Shown: positions 1 to 12,765, numbered from the stretch's first letter. The stretch: 64,000 nt of DNA from Quillaja saponaria (GCA_029379385.1 CM055607.1:930001-994000); one strand, 5' to 3'. Notes: a model not told the origin generated them from the sequence alone. Translations and numbers: made by a program.

Positions 1-383
1 ATAAATTCTTAAGGATAAAGTAACTCGCACTACAAATATTGAAAGCTACATCCCACTTCTGATTTATTGCAAACAGATTTTGCTTAAGAATAGGTTTTTG
101 CTTCACTAGCTAGAAGCAAGAGAAAAAAAAACAAAAAAAAACAAAGTGATATTCCACTCAAACCCAATAAATGATTGCGTTAAGAGAGCAATAAAGTGTA
201 AAGCGAAGCAATATGGGATCCAGTTGGGTATTGTTCAAGTTCCACCTGCAAGGCTGCCACAGAGAATCACTCAGAAAACTAAAAAAGGTGTATGTGTGTG
301 AAAAAGAGAAACCTTGGGGTTGGAAGGCCTCCTTACTAAGCGAAAGATATGAAGCTCTAGCACGTGCTCTTAATACGCGCTTG

Positions 384-494
384 TCATCCCCCAGCTCCAC
401 ATGCCCAGTCAAGTGCTGATTGCAGAGCCGCATCCTCCGTGTTGTTCTTAGCCACGCACCAGAGCTCCACAGAAGGTACGCCGCCGTTTTGGGC
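384..494 (-). pseudogene. X8 (CBM43) callose-binding domain exon fragment
   Basis: Read on the minus strand after a possible acceptor (cttccaag), 36 codons give a typical X8 start: AQNGGVPSVELWCVAKNN, then a stretch ending LDWACGAGG. X8 domains bind beta-1,3-glucan (callose) and occur in plasmodesmal PDCB proteins and GH17 glucanases. The frame hits TGA at 384-386, exactly where family members continue with A-D-C. No GT donor lies at that point, and I see no continuation (the C-x-x-N and ASYAFN part) between here and position 1. A neighbouring frame stays open to position 158 but reads unlike X8. I infer a truncated or frameshifted remnant; a live gene with an unusual GC donor whose last exon lies left of the window is the alternative. 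Confidence 0.5.
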
Positions 495-1503
495 CTTGGA
501 AGTCAGGCGAATCGAAGCATGAGAAAATAAAAAGAGGGTTACAAGTAAGGCCGATTAGATAAATTTGTGTAATAACTTCTATTTGATTTACTTTCTGTTT
601 AGCTGCAGAGAAAACAGAGGAAGTCAATGTTTATATTCTGTCACATATGTTGTTTACTTTCTTATAGTTAACAAATATGTATTATGTTGTTTACTTCAAT
701 GGTTTTGGTGCTGATTTTAATTAAAAGAATATATTTGACAGAGTTCAATGACAAATGGGGGCCTTTTTTGTTTTCAACCTCAAGTAAGGATGATGGCGGA
801 AAGGCCTCAAAGCAGACTGAAACCCAGAAATAGAAAGTTGCTCCGGACCATTACTAAAGCGTCTTTAGGGGGCACAAGTTGCAGAGTGCTCAGCTTTCTT
901 TGAAAATCATTGGTCAATGGTGCATTTTATTGCACACATGATTATTAATTGCAATACTTTAATTTCTGTGTTAAGAGCACGTGGGCATTCGCATGGAATG
1001 CGCCCACAAGTGGAGACGCACCGTAGGAGGCGCCCCATCATTAAAAAGTATGAAGGTTTTGCATAACGTAGTTATTTTTTGACAGTTGAGCAAAGCCCCA
1101 AGTGTAAATCGTCAATCATGTATAACAATCAATCCTTAGTTCATTCTCTCGTCTATTACTAATATTTCTTTTCATAAAGTAAAAAATAAAAAAACCATCA
1201 AAATCTTGAGATGTACTATGCAAATTCTAGATAAGAATGATCTTGGGCTTCAAGTTAAATCGGTAGTCATGAAATACCCAGAAAATTGAGTCCTATTTCA
1301 TGAGTTGTATATATATTTTGCAGTCCATAACTGCATTGAGTTTTCAGAGCACATGGTTTGGCAGCACACAACCATTGGTTGAGGGGGCATGGAGTTTTCA
1401 GACAATTATCTAACAGGAAGCAAAACGTGGTTAATTAAGAACTGAGCATAAAAGCTCAAGGATAATATCTTTGTAATTCGTATGTAACTTATTGGCAGCA
1501 GTC
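495..1503. other. Intergenic region between X8 fragment and RPB5
   Basis: About 1 kb without a supportable gene. It should hold the 3' UTR of the RPB5 gene (which ends at 1504 on the minus strand). An imperfect GC-rich inverted repeat (gtgggcattc / gaatgcgcccac) lies at 981-1007. No signal-peptide exon for the X8 fragment could be recognised. Confidence 0.5.
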
Positions 1504-4186
1504 TCATACAACATATCTGTAGGTGACATATCGGCCTGCAGTCTCACTTGGACGGATTATCTTCACAACTTGTCCACGCTTGAGCCCATAATATCTTGCT
1601 ACTGGATCAGTCATCTGAATCCTGGGAAGCTGGATACAATCCAAAAAGAAATGGGAAAACTATAATATCAGCATCTATATATGGATTTGAAATTGAAATG
1701 CAAGAGTTGTGATGAGCATGCAGGAAATAAAATTCCCAGAAGAAAATTCTGGCTTATGCGAAAATACTAACCTGAGTTTCCTTCACAGTATACCTCTCCA
1801 GCAATGTCTTCTTTTCTTTGTCAGTAAGCAGCTGATGTTTAGGAACAAGAACATGCTCTGTTATATTGACAAGCAATTCCGCTTCCTGGGTCAGTGGAGT
1901 AACTAAAATGTTTCAGTGCATACAAATATACATAACTTCAAGAATTAATGACAGTTCATTAACTGAAATTTGCTAGCAATTAATGCTAACTTAGACAAAT
2001 ATAAGAAATCATGTTAAAAAGAGGATTACCAAGCCACGGATGACTATAAGCTAATCATGTAGGCTCCTTTGCCATACTAAAAGCATTAGATTAATAGAAA
2101 TATTAAGGGACTCAAGCAAGTAATATGAATTGGACTATCGTCTTGGCCTCTAACCAGTTTTCTAAGCCATAATACCATTTACCCTAAACAGTTCCACCAC
2201 ACCTGATTTGTAAGCAAGCAAACTCTTCAAATTAGCAGAGAAATAGAGAGGAAGAAGGGAGAGTAAAACGAATAAAAAAGGTAGACACAGTTATTATATA
2301 AACATTTTGAATGTTTTGTGAACTGAGGGAATATGTATATCTGTGCAGCTACCAGAACATATTTTTAGTGGATTAAAATTGATAAGCGCAACCCCTCTTA
2401 CAGGCTCTACCAAAACCGTGGAAGAAAGGAAACCAATCAACACTATGAACTCGTCTACAACTACATTTCCGGCCTAAAGAAAACCTACATGTTAGTACGG
2501 CATTAGATCCGATACCACATATCCTAAATGCCCCCGTATATTGGTCAAATAGACACAGTACCCCTCTCAGGATCCAGTGAGAACCCTTGGCACGTTTTAT
2601 GATCTTGAGCACGCCACCTGAGCCCACGAGGGCCATTTAGGCCTAACAAGTTTTCCTATAAAAGGAGTCCTCCCCTTCACTCACTCTTCTCTACACTCTC
2701 TCCCTACAGTCTCTATCATCTCTCAATATCTGACTTAAGTTTCGGGGAGGGAACCCGGACACCGTCCGGCTTCTCCTTCCTCCCTCTTGCTTTGCAGATT
2801 GGACCTCGGAGCCACGTGGAGATTATCTCCATAAATATGTAGGGCTCTTACACTACAAGAACGAAATATTTTATGATTACAATCAATTCTTTGTCATTAA
2901 AAAATCACAAAGAAATCACTTTACCTGGAAAACCTCCAACTGAAATCTCGGTTGAACTTCACTGATAAAATTCCGAGCAAAGGGGGTCAAATTCTGTTGA
3001 ACAACTATGATTGCTTGGACAACATTCTCTGATTTCATCCGGTTCAAGTAGGTCCTTATAGTGCTAGCACCAACCTTTGCTTCAGGGAAAAAGACATATA
3101 TCTGATACAGAGACAACTAATGAGAAGACAAAACATAGAAACATGAAAGTGTACATGTATGCAACTGTCATGCATGCTTTCTTCTAAATGCATGCATACT
3201 CGGTGTATATATCTACCACTTAGGGACAACCCTCACCCAAAAGCTTCATACATTTGGTTGTGTACAACTGTACACTTCTTTTTTGCATATATGTCCCGAT
3301 TTCTGTGTCCACTTGAATAAGGTGAAACTTTCAAGCTCACATATACCTCAACAATACCATCACCTCATGTCAGTCTCGCACCTCTGATCAATCACATTGA
3401 CAGATTTATTTACACCTCAAACACAATGTTCTCGTAAACTAGTGACTTACATGACCAAGGGTAAGTTGGTGCATGGACCATGAGGAGTCACAACAAACAT
3501 TTCCCTCTGAAACTCTTGGCAACTATGAACTATACCAACTGTAGTCCAATCCTAATGATTCTGATATCCTTTATATATCCTCTAAAAACATCCCAACTAC
3601 CTCACCTTCAACTTCAATTTAAACTCACAAAGGTAACTTTGCTCGTCCCAAAAGATCAAAAGATGTAAGAAGAAAGTTGTTCATCGAAAAAAAAAATGTG
3701 ATTAAGTCAGGAGCGCCCATTAATTATTAGTACGATCACATACTAAAGTCAACAGACCATGACAGCAGTATACCCTCGTCCCAGCAACCCATAGAAGAAA
3801 AGAAACAAGGGTTTAATCTGCCACTTCCAGTCAACCAAACCAAACACTGAATATGCTTAGACAATAGCTACTATGAAGTACAACCCACATCAAAGTTTAA
3901 ACCTTTTATTACTGATGACTAAGAAAAAAAGAAAAGAAAACAGACACGAGGAAAAAAAAAAAAACAGAAGAGAGTGCAGGAATACCTGGTCGGAGCTATT
4001 ATCTTTCTTAGATTTGTTGATAACAAGGTCCTCTCTTTTCATAAGTTCAGAATACTTATTCTTGAACTCATGCTTGGACATGTTGACCTCGAAGTCCCCA
4101 ACAAGATAACCCCTATCTCGCAGCAACTGCATCACCGTCTTTCTGATTCTATAAAGCCTTTGAATTTCTTCCTCTGAAAGAACCAT
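1504..4186 (-). CDS. NRPB5: DNA-directed RNA polymerase subunit RPB5 (NRPB5-like)
   Basis: Four exons on the minus strand: 4186-3986, 3101-2925, 1885-1772 and 1629-1504. All junctions are phase 0 with GT-AG borders. They total 618 nt and encode 205 aa, the usual plant RPB5 length. RPB5 is shared by RNA polymerases I, II and III and forms part of the lower jaw gripping downstream DNA. The N-terminal jaw domain starts [17 protein letters not shown] and contains LLRDRGY and FFPEAKVG with the conserved [11 protein letters not shown]. The C-terminal assembly domain is near invariant: [48 protein letters not shown], and the end [16 protein letters not shown]. The ATG at 4184-4186 matches family starts. 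It resembles the canonical subunit rather than the diverged Pol V-specific NRPE5 paralogue. Intron 2 carries an LTR-like insertion. Confidence 0.95.
2340..2860 (+). mobile_element. Solo-LTR-like fragment inside RPB5 intron 2
   Basis: This stretch is much less AT-rich than its surroundings and has promoter-like organisation on the plus strand. A TATA motif (cctataaaagg, about 2653-2664) is followed by a CT-rich start region, then a GC-rich block with cggacaccgtccgg and a segment ending ggagccacgtggag at about 2820. Such a layout is typical of the U3-R-U5 parts of plant LTR retrotransposon ends. I see no primer-binding site, internal domain or clear target duplication, so a solo or truncated LTR is inferred and the borders are approximate. 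Confidence 0.45.
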
Positions 4187-7100
4187 CTTTTCTCTTTTGG
4201 AAGATTCGAATGTGGCTACCTTACTCTCTACTCGATGAAAGGTGGCGGAAGGAGCGGCACAAAGAAAGAGACTCAAGTCTCAACTATGAATTATAGGTGA
4301 AGACGAAGGTATTAGACATAGGGATTTTCGAAACTGAGGCTCCCAATGAATTAGACCGTCAGCCCAGCCTGCACGCTAAAAAACCCAACCCAAAAGACCG
4401 ACACTGTTTTACTATATCTTACAATTTAATTTTAATTCAATTTAATATCTATATTTTATATAAAAGCGTCTTAGGTAAGAATTTTTTGATTTTCTTAAAT
4501 ATTTTTATAAGTTTTTATAATTACAGTAGTTATCTTTATTTATTCTTTTGTTATAAATAGACTATTATTTTTTTTTCTATTTTTTCTCCATTTTAACAAC
4601 AATATGATTGTAATTGTTTTATGGTTATTAAGTTCTTTTTTACTAATTCTTTTTATTCTTAATAAATTTATAATTTTTTTTAATAATTATATATCAATAG
4701 TAATTAAGATTGACTTTCTCAATTTTTATTGTTTAATAAGTTCCTAACAATTATAATTTTGTAAATTTTTCTCAAATTTATGAATTAAAATTTTACAAAA
4801 TTACTATGAATTAAATAAAATATTAAGTATGTTTTCATGATTATAATATTATTTTTTTAACTTTTTATATTATTTTATATTTTTTCAATAGTTATATATC
4901 AATTGAATTTTTCTAATTTTTTTTGCTTAATAGATTTGCAATAATTATAATTTTTTTTAGTCCTTCTCGAACTTATCAATTATTATTTTGTAAATACTAT
5001 ACTTCAAAAATATTAAGATTATAGTTTCTATGATTATTAATATTATTGTTTTAATTTTGAATTCATCTCCCATCTTAAGAATTAAAAAAAATGTAAATAA
5101 ATTGATAAAATTAATTTTTGTGTTAAATTTTATTTATTTGTATATTATATAAAAGTGGTTTAGTAAAAGATATTTTATTTTTTTTAAATACCTTTATGAG
5201 TTTTTACTATGACATAAATACTTTTTAGTTGTTATTTTATTTAAAAAATACTAATTATTTTTATCTCTTTTCTAATTTTTCTCTATTTTAATATTAATAG
5301 GATTGTGATTTGTTTTATGACTATTAATATTTTTTGTCCTAATTCTTTTTAATATTAATAAGTTATATCATAAACATAATTTACAGTGCCACAAAAAAGC
5401 TAGTATGTGAAAATGACTTAATTGAAGAATCTTTTGATATTTTTAAATACTTTTATGAGTTTTTATTATCACATGCTTTTGTTTGTTATTTTGCTTCAAT
5501 TAAACTATTTTTTTACTAAAAATCCCTATTTTAATATCAATATGAATTGCAATTGTTTTAAGACTATTGATATCATAGTTTTTTTGTTCTTCTCAAATTT
5601 ATGAATTAATTTTTTTTTAAATTACTATGAATGAAACTAAAAGGTAAGAGTATATATTTTCATGATTAAAATATTATTGTTTTAATTTTTAATTCATAAA
5701 AACTTTTTTTTTTTCAATAATTATATATCAATAGTAATTAAGATTGAATTTCTCAATTTATTTTGTTAATTTTTTCATAATTCTTTTTAATTTTAATAAA
5801 ATTTTAATTTGTCAATCAATATATGTCAACAGTAATTAAGATTTAAATTTTTTATTTTTTTATTTTTTATTTTTTGATAAGAAAATAGAAATGTAGATAG
5901 GGTACCCTACACATTATAACAAAGAACATTACGCCCTCATCACTATCATCCTATATCTGAAAGAACCTCACCGTACCTATGTCAGGGCCGAAGATAAATG
6001 TTCTTTAAGAGTGGTCACAATCATGCTTAAAAACATAGATTTACCCCAACAACTCGAACTCTAAAACTATAATATTGTTGTGTTTAAAGATTGAATTAAT
6101 TTTTTTATTTGTTTAATATCATTAATATAGACTATTATTTTTTATAACTATAATTTCTTGATACTTATATTAATTGATAAAGTGTGTGTATATATATATG
6201 ATAAACATAATTCAGGCGTAACGCATATGTTATAGAAACTATTCTTTGAAAATGTGTCCCAAGTTTAATCTGGTGAGTTTATGAGAAGTGGGAAAACAAC
6301 TTTCCATTATTTAGTTGAAAGCTCCCAAGGGTCGTAATCATAAAAAAATGTTCATTAATATCTTAAATAAAAGAAAGTACTTCTCCTGTGATTTGAACCC
6401 TTATACAAAAGGTGTATTTACCTACCGATCTAATAACTAGTTGAATCTCTCTCTCGAGTTTATTGGATTATGTGTTTTGACTTTATTGTTATCCGAGTGT
6501 GTTTTGACTTTGATTAAAATTAGGTGTGGAGAATAGAGATCGTGAAAGAAATTACCATAATTAAAAAGAAGAGGATCACGAGATCAAATCTATTTATAGA
6601 GTTTTTTGACAGTTGTCTTTAGATGTTACTTACTAAAAATTCAATAAATATAGAACTTTTCTAATACGTAAATAAGGTCCATCTTTGAAAATTAAAATAT
6701 TCTAAAACTAGGAATTCAACAAGTACTTTGTCAGAATAACTCCCAAAGATAATCAAGATAATAAGTGGTGAATTAAATATTATTGAAATCTCAGCTAATC
6801 ATTTAAATAAATGTTACAAATATTTTTATATAAGTTATTCTTAAAAGAATCCCTTACATATAGATTAATTGCTTTTAATTTTCCCCTTAATTTGTGTTCA
6901 AAGAGGTAGAACATCAGGGCATGTCGTTCAAGCAGACAAATGATTACTTCTAAACCAAGCAACGCAAATAATGAGATGTTCCAACATCTAGCCGGGGTGG
7001 AGGAAGAAGGGTGTTAATTACTGCCAAACAAAACATTTACATACATATGACAGTATCGTTAAGTTGCCTAATGACAACACTGAAAGATAGATAGAGGAAG

Positions 7101-7284
7101 ACTTGGTAGAACAAAACTAAGGAACCTTGAAAAGTCTACAAAGATGCATGTTGCTACAATGACAAAGTTTGGGGCCCCATTTTGAGCCCCATTCAAGATT
7201 TTCAGCATTTGCCACACAAAACTGCCACCTGATATAATTTGCTTCAAGATGATATTTGATCCATATATTGCTGTACCAGGTGCA
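4187..7284. repeat. AT-rich spacer built of repeated modules
   Basis: Three kilobases between the RPB5 start and the Aux/IAA stop without a supportable gene. Two modules recur in diverged form. One contains aataattatatatcaatag followed by taattaagattga (about 4680-4720 and 5715-5750, with a weaker copy near 4880). The other contains ttttaaatacttttatgag (about 5440, weaker near 4495 and 5185). A less AT-rich island at about 5880-6060 stands out and may be a separate insertion. About 7068-7284 is probably Aux/IAA 3' UTR. Confidence 0.5.
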
Positions 7285-10006
7285 CTAGTATCGATTTTTG
7301 CTCTTCTCCATGACTCTTGGTGCTGCAAGAAGCAATATGCAATTCCATAAATAACTGAAGTATGGTAGTGTTAATGGTCGAACAGCGAAAGATGACAAAA
7401 GCTTTTTCTTCTTCTTCTATCAGCAATGGAAAGCGAAGCACACAAGATTAACAGTTAAACCACCCAAACAAGCTAGGGAAGGTGAAAAATGTCAAGCAAG
7501 TTCATTTACTATGTAACACGAAAAAGGAACTTATAGGAGCGCTGATAATGGGAAAGGTACTAGTCACAATTCTATCATTTTAAAAGCAAGTTTGCCTGTG
7601 TCGTGGAGATATAAGTCATAATAAGGATTTTGGATAAGGAAAGGAACTTAAGGCTGTTAACCCCACATTTTAACCCAGAGATATAAGTCATTGGATTGAA
7701 ATTCTGTTTATTTATTTTTGATTATGTTATTAATTTTCAACTTTCAACAAGTAAGAAAAAAAAAGAAGGGCAGATACTGGTTAACACATAGTACAGTACA
7801 TGTTAGCACATACCTAGTCCAATTGCCTCAGAGCTCTTCATTATCCTCAACCTCTTGCAAGAGTTAGAAAACATCCTGCAACAAGAGCAACGACAATATT
7901 ATGATGTAGTATCCATTATATGTATTAAAATAAACAGGTAACTTTTTCTTCAAGTATGGTAAGATAAGGGAACTTCTTTAAGATAGTTCGAATGTAACTG
8001 ATTAGGCAACAAGTATCTGGCTCAAATCAGAGCTTTTGTCTTATTATTATTTTTTTTGGGCAAGTTCAATCAGATATTTTGGAAGTACATTTCCCAACCA
8101 CATTATTTTCACAAGAAAATGAGACAAAGATTACACTTACTCCCATGGAACATCACCAACTAGCATCCAATCACCATCCTTGTCTTCATAGGTGAGTACA
8201 TATTCTGAACCATGGAGAAGATCCATTAATCGCCTTTCAGTCAAGCCATCTCGGGAAGGAACACCATGATAGCCGCATTGACCTGAACCATGCATTCAGT
8301 CATAAACAATATTAATATCCATTCACACACAACGTTTATCTGTGTATGTCACACAAACACACAAGGGAATAGTGAGAGAGCACATGCACAAGGTGCCATT
8401 TATTCCTCTAAATTCCTTAGGTTTAATTTCACTCATCAAATTTTTTAACATATTTGATTCTCAATCAACTCTTCCTCACCTATCATACGTGGGTGCAAAG
8501 GGGAATGCAAGTGAACAGGAAATTACCAATTGTAAAACAACTGAACATCTTTTCAAGTGCCGAAGAGAGTTCCAAGTAACTGCCATAGGTTTTGAGATCA
8601 ATTTTTCTTAGGTATGGAGCACCATCCATGCTGACCTTGACATAAAGACATCCTGACTTGGCTTCTGCGTTATCATCATTCTTTGGAGGATGATTTGCCA
8701 TTGAGTTCTTCCGGAAAGAACGGATTGGTGGCCATCCCACAACTTGAGCCCTGCATCAGACAACATCAAAGAAATTATACTTTGTAGCAGGCCTTGAGGA
8801 AGGGGTCCCAACCGACTTCTATCTAAGTTAATACAAATCATAGTTGATCAATGAAGATAAGAGACAAATTTCATTCATGCTTGGCACGGAGCTGAATTTA
8901 CAGAGCAGTGAGATCTAGCTAACATAAGAGATAAGAAATCGGTTTCATACTTGAGAGATATTATAGACAATACACAAATTGGTAAAGGAATCTTTTTTTC
9001 TTTTTAATAACATCTGCTGACCAGGAAAAGTTCAATCTGAAGTCATATGCAACAAAAAAACATGAATAACTAAGATTCAAAAGAGAGATCACGGGAGACA
9101 ACTATCTAATACCAATTATAGATTGATAAGCTTCTAAACAGATTAATTAGTCCAACAAATTACATCTACTGTGATCAAGAAATGTAGTAAATAAGAAAGG
9201 GGGTGTTAGTCTAGTCCCCAATTATAAGTAATCAACAACACAAGAATCATAAAAGTTAAAATACAGTTTTTCTTCTCTTATGATCTTTTTCTTGACATGA
9301 GGGAGCTGAGCCATAAAATTAGGGAGGAAGAAGGAATATTTATAACAAATAAGGAATAGTATACAAATTTTCAGAATCCACTTCAACATTAAGATCAACA
9401 AGCTATATTAAACAGTATCCCGAACAAGCAGGGAAAAAAATTACCAAGAGAGAGATCAGATAATTTGAACAATCATTAATTTTCTTTCACGAGTAAATAA
9501 GGGAATAGAGAATACTCAAAGGAAGAGAAATACTTTGCAGCAGGAGTAGAAAGCTGGGGCCTTTTCTCTTGCAACGGCTTTTGTGGTTGTGTAACATTAA
9601 CTTTCCCAACCGTAGCAGCCACACCCTCTTGCTGATTTTTACCTTCCGACCCAGCAAGTGACTTCCCAACGTTAAAACCCCTGGGAGAGAACAAGCCACC
9701 ACCTTTACACAAATCCACCTCAGATCCACCACTCACAGAGAAAACCCACTTCCCAGAACAGCCATCAATGGCGTCTGAAAATCCCCTTTTGTCCCCAGAA
9801 ACCAGACTCTTCACCTCACCTGATGGATACCAATTATTGTCCTCTGCTCCATCATCCCTCTCTGGGGATACAGACCCCGGCAAGCCAAGTCTCAACTCTG
9901 TAGCTTTGAGGTTCAACCCGTTGTTCCTCTCGAAAGACTTATCAGAGCTTTCCATTGAAGGAACCTCTGATAATCCTATATAATCATGCTCCAATGACAA
10001 AGACAT
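7285..10006 (-). CDS. Aux/IAA transcriptional repressor (IAA8/9/27 type)
   Basis: Five minus-strand exons: 10006-9534, 8750-8527, 8282-8141, 7875-7814 and 7322-7285 (939 nt, 312 aa, GT-AG, in frame). The first ATG is at 10004-10006. Aux/IAA proteins are nuclear repressors that bind ARF factors and are degraded through TIR1/AFB when auxin is present. Domain I (EAR) is TELRLGLPG at residues 36-44. Domain II, the degron, is VGWPP at 162-166 followed by IRSFRKNS. The C-terminal PB1 domain runs from about residue 193: [16 protein letters not shown], then the acidic face [16 protein letters not shown], then [18 protein letters not shown] pair (about 73-74) precedes the degron. The long N-terminus starting with HDYIGLSE fits the IAA8/IAA9/IAA27 clade. 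All domains are intact, so it should be auxin-degradable. Confidence 0.95.
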
Positions 10007-10153
10007 CAAACCTCAATTAACACTAATTACACCAAATTCACAAACTGGGTAAGAAGAAAAAGGCGAAGAGCTTGTTTAAAATTGAAGAATCACAAACATA
10101 CAGGGGAATGATGAAAGAAGCTTCTCTGAACTTTCGGTGCACTGTTTTGTTTC

Positions 10154-10159
10154 TATATA
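10154..10159 (-). promoter_or_regulatory. Candidate TATA box of the Aux/IAA gene
   Basis: TATATA about 150 bp upstream of the Aux/IAA start codon, read on the minus strand. Placement fits a short 5' UTR, but the motif is common in AT-rich DNA. Confidence 0.4.
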
Positions 10160-10470
10160 ATCTCTCTCGCTCACTCTGCAACTGTAATGGGAATATTAAA
10201 CCGAGAATGAAGAGCTTGTGAAATTAAATTCTTCTTTGAGGTTTGTGCTTTGAGTTTTATAATTTGTATGAATCTTTTTGTGGGTAACCACTCCGACAAG
10301 CCCAAGAAAGTCTCCGGCAAAACTTTCCTAAATTACCCTTTTTAAAAAGAAAGGAAAAGTGCTAATGTACGCACACAATTGCTAACATGTGCTGCGACAG
10401 CATTTGGATGAGAGAATACTGAAAAGCCGGAACAGAGCGCACTGACCGCGGACAGCGATTGAACGACGGC

Positions 10471-10664
10471 TGTCTCAGCGAAAATTTTCTCGGATTTTCA
10501 AGTGGGGCCGAATATCCCTGATGGTAAGAAAATGCTGAAGATTTTCTTGGCTTATTTATTGTTTGGAATCCCAGAAAATATTTTGTAAAGAAAGATTTGA
10601 GCTAGGCAAGAAAATGAAAAGTCTTGTGATGAATAAGAATGTAAGTAAAGCTGACAGGGAGACA
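10471..10664. promoter_or_regulatory. Pair of auxin-response-element cores upstream of Aux/IAA
   Basis: TGTCTC at 10471-10476 and its inverse GAGACA at 10659-10664 lie about 0.47 and 0.65 kb upstream of the Aux/IAA start. TGTCTC is the classical core bound by ARF factors, and Aux/IAA genes are usually auxin-induced targets of their own partners. The two sites are in opposite orientation but 183 bp apart, so they are not a tight everted pair. Single hexamers also occur by chance. Confidence 0.45.
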
Positions 10665-11852
10665 AACATGGAAAATAAAATGAGAATCAGAAGAGAAAAA
10701 AGAAAAAAGATTAAAGGAGAAAATTTATGAAAGACGGCAGTTTGAGAAACAGAAAAGAAATCTTTTTCCTGGAATTGAAAGAGAACTGACTCTGAAATTG
10801 TTGTTTTGTACTTTGCTGAGTTCTTTGGCTGTCTGAACTTCTGAAGCAGTTTTGGATTTTCTAGGAAAAAAATTTATGTTAGAGCCGGAAGCAAACGGCA
10901 AAATTAACTCGAAACGTAATTTAGTTGTAATAGTATTTTTTATATTAAAAAGTTAATTCATTCTTACTGTTTGACAATTTTTTTTAATTTTTTTTAATGG
11001 TGATTTTTTTAATTTATTTGAATTGAAAATCATCAAAAAAAAAAAAAAAAAAGATGATGAGTAGTAGACAAAATATTAAAAGCAAAAAAAATAAAAATAA
11101 GGTAGTTTAGGAAATGAAAATTTTCACTTATTTGTTGTCATTAAATGTATAACATTTTTTACAATTTGAGTTGTTTGCTTCTTGTTTTGAGAGTTATAAT
11201 ATATATATATTTTTAATTATTAGGTTGTACCTCTAACTTGATTAATTTATTATAATTGTCTGAATAAATATAAGTTATTTATGTTGAAATTAAAAAATTT
11301 ATAAATATTTTATTTTTTATAATATGTTTAAAGAAATTCAAATTTATATAATCAATGAATAAACTATTAATTTTTTAATTTGTTTAAAAGATCATACTGT
11401 ATTTAACTTAGGATGTACCTTAATAAAATCTCAAGTTTGGTGCAACTAACTACCAAGTTTTGTTTTGTTTTGTTTATGGGTTAATGGACCCAAACGCACC
11501 ATAATTGTACTTGTTAAATTGCATGTCGCTAGTTATTCATTCTTTGTGGCCCATTCAATATCATAATCAAAACGATGACAAGGGGAGAATCTCAAGTAAA
11601 GGGGCCCCCGTTTCTCAGGTAAGTCCCTACCATGGTGACAAAATTCTTGGTTCTTTTTGGTGGGCCCCGAAAAGACAACAGTGGGGTTGTTACTGTTCTT
11701 ATGGAGCAGTGTATTCAATTTTAAAATAAAAGTGTTGTGTTAGATTGACAGCTCTATAGCAGCCACCTCACTTTCTCTTTATTGTTTTTTTGGCCAGAGC
11801 TTTCCCTTTATTCAATCGTGCTCTTGAGAGCTTGAGAAGTAGTACTTGCTCT

Positions 11853-12530
11853 CAGGGGTTGTTTGGCCAAGCACAACTACCCCAATCCTATGTTCTTTTG
11901 AATGTGGTGGCTGTGGGCATGTGGCAATTAGTGGGTCCCTTCTGCTGTGCACTTTGCTACAGTAATCCCACGTGGCAAGCAAGATACTCTAATTCTTAAA
12001 ATATTTATTAAAATAATAAATATAAAAATTTTGAATTATTTATTATAATAATTAATTATAATTTTATTATTATATAATATATCATTTATTATTTTTTAAT
12101 TTTTAATAACATATTTATTGTACCTATACATTCGTCAAAAAATTCTTAATAAGATTATTTTTTACATTTAAATATTTTTAATTGTTAAGTGTTTAATTGA
12201 ATTGATTACGAGACGAGTTATTTACAAGTTATTATATTAATTTGACTATGGTCTCAAATATTAATATTAATTTGTATGTAAATTATAAAAAGTAATATTA
12301 ATTTTTATTATATTTGGATAAAAACTTAATTGGTGAAGGAACACAAATAAAAAATAAATTACATTAAAAAAAATGGGATATCGTTCCAAGATGTGCGGCC
12401 GAAAAGTACCCAAGACCACTCCTCGGACGCGCGTCTTATGATGCATGAGAAGCGGGCCATGGTGGCTCATACGAGTTACGGTGCTGCTGAGCATCCCCCA
12501 TTCCAAGACGCATTTCCAAACGACCCCTAA
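11853..12530. mobile_element. Possible non-autonomous inverted-end element
   Basis: Left end caggggttgtttgg (11853-11866) and right end ccaaacgacccctaa (12516-12530) are inverted copies with one or two differences, enclosing about 650 bp without coding capacity. The layout resembles a small hAT-like element. No convincing 8-bp target duplication is visible, so this stays tentative. Confidence 0.3.
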
Positions 12531-12726
12531 TAACTAATATTAATATGAGAGATCCTGCCTAATACTTCTTTCATCCTCAGTTCACTACTCAAAAAGCAGC
12601 CAAGCAGGAGTACACACGCCTTATGAGATGTGACTGAGACAATCAAACAGAGCCTCAAATGATGTTCACAGCTAAGTCCGCGATAAATTATTGGTTGTCA
12701 TAATCGTAGCAAAGACTTTCAGTGAA

Positions 12727-12765
12727 GGGATTAGGGATTAGGGATGAGGGATTAGGGATAGGGAG
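12727..12765 (+). repeat. Short degenerate GGGATTA telomere-like tract
   Basis: Five to six tandem units of gggatta/gggatga/gggata. They resemble but do not equal the plant telomere repeat TTTAGGG. Interstitial, about 39 bp. Confidence 0.6.

Noticed and set aside
1709..1906. 65-aa plus-strand open frame
   Set aside because: It lies antisense to RPB5 exon 3, whose frame is highly conserved.
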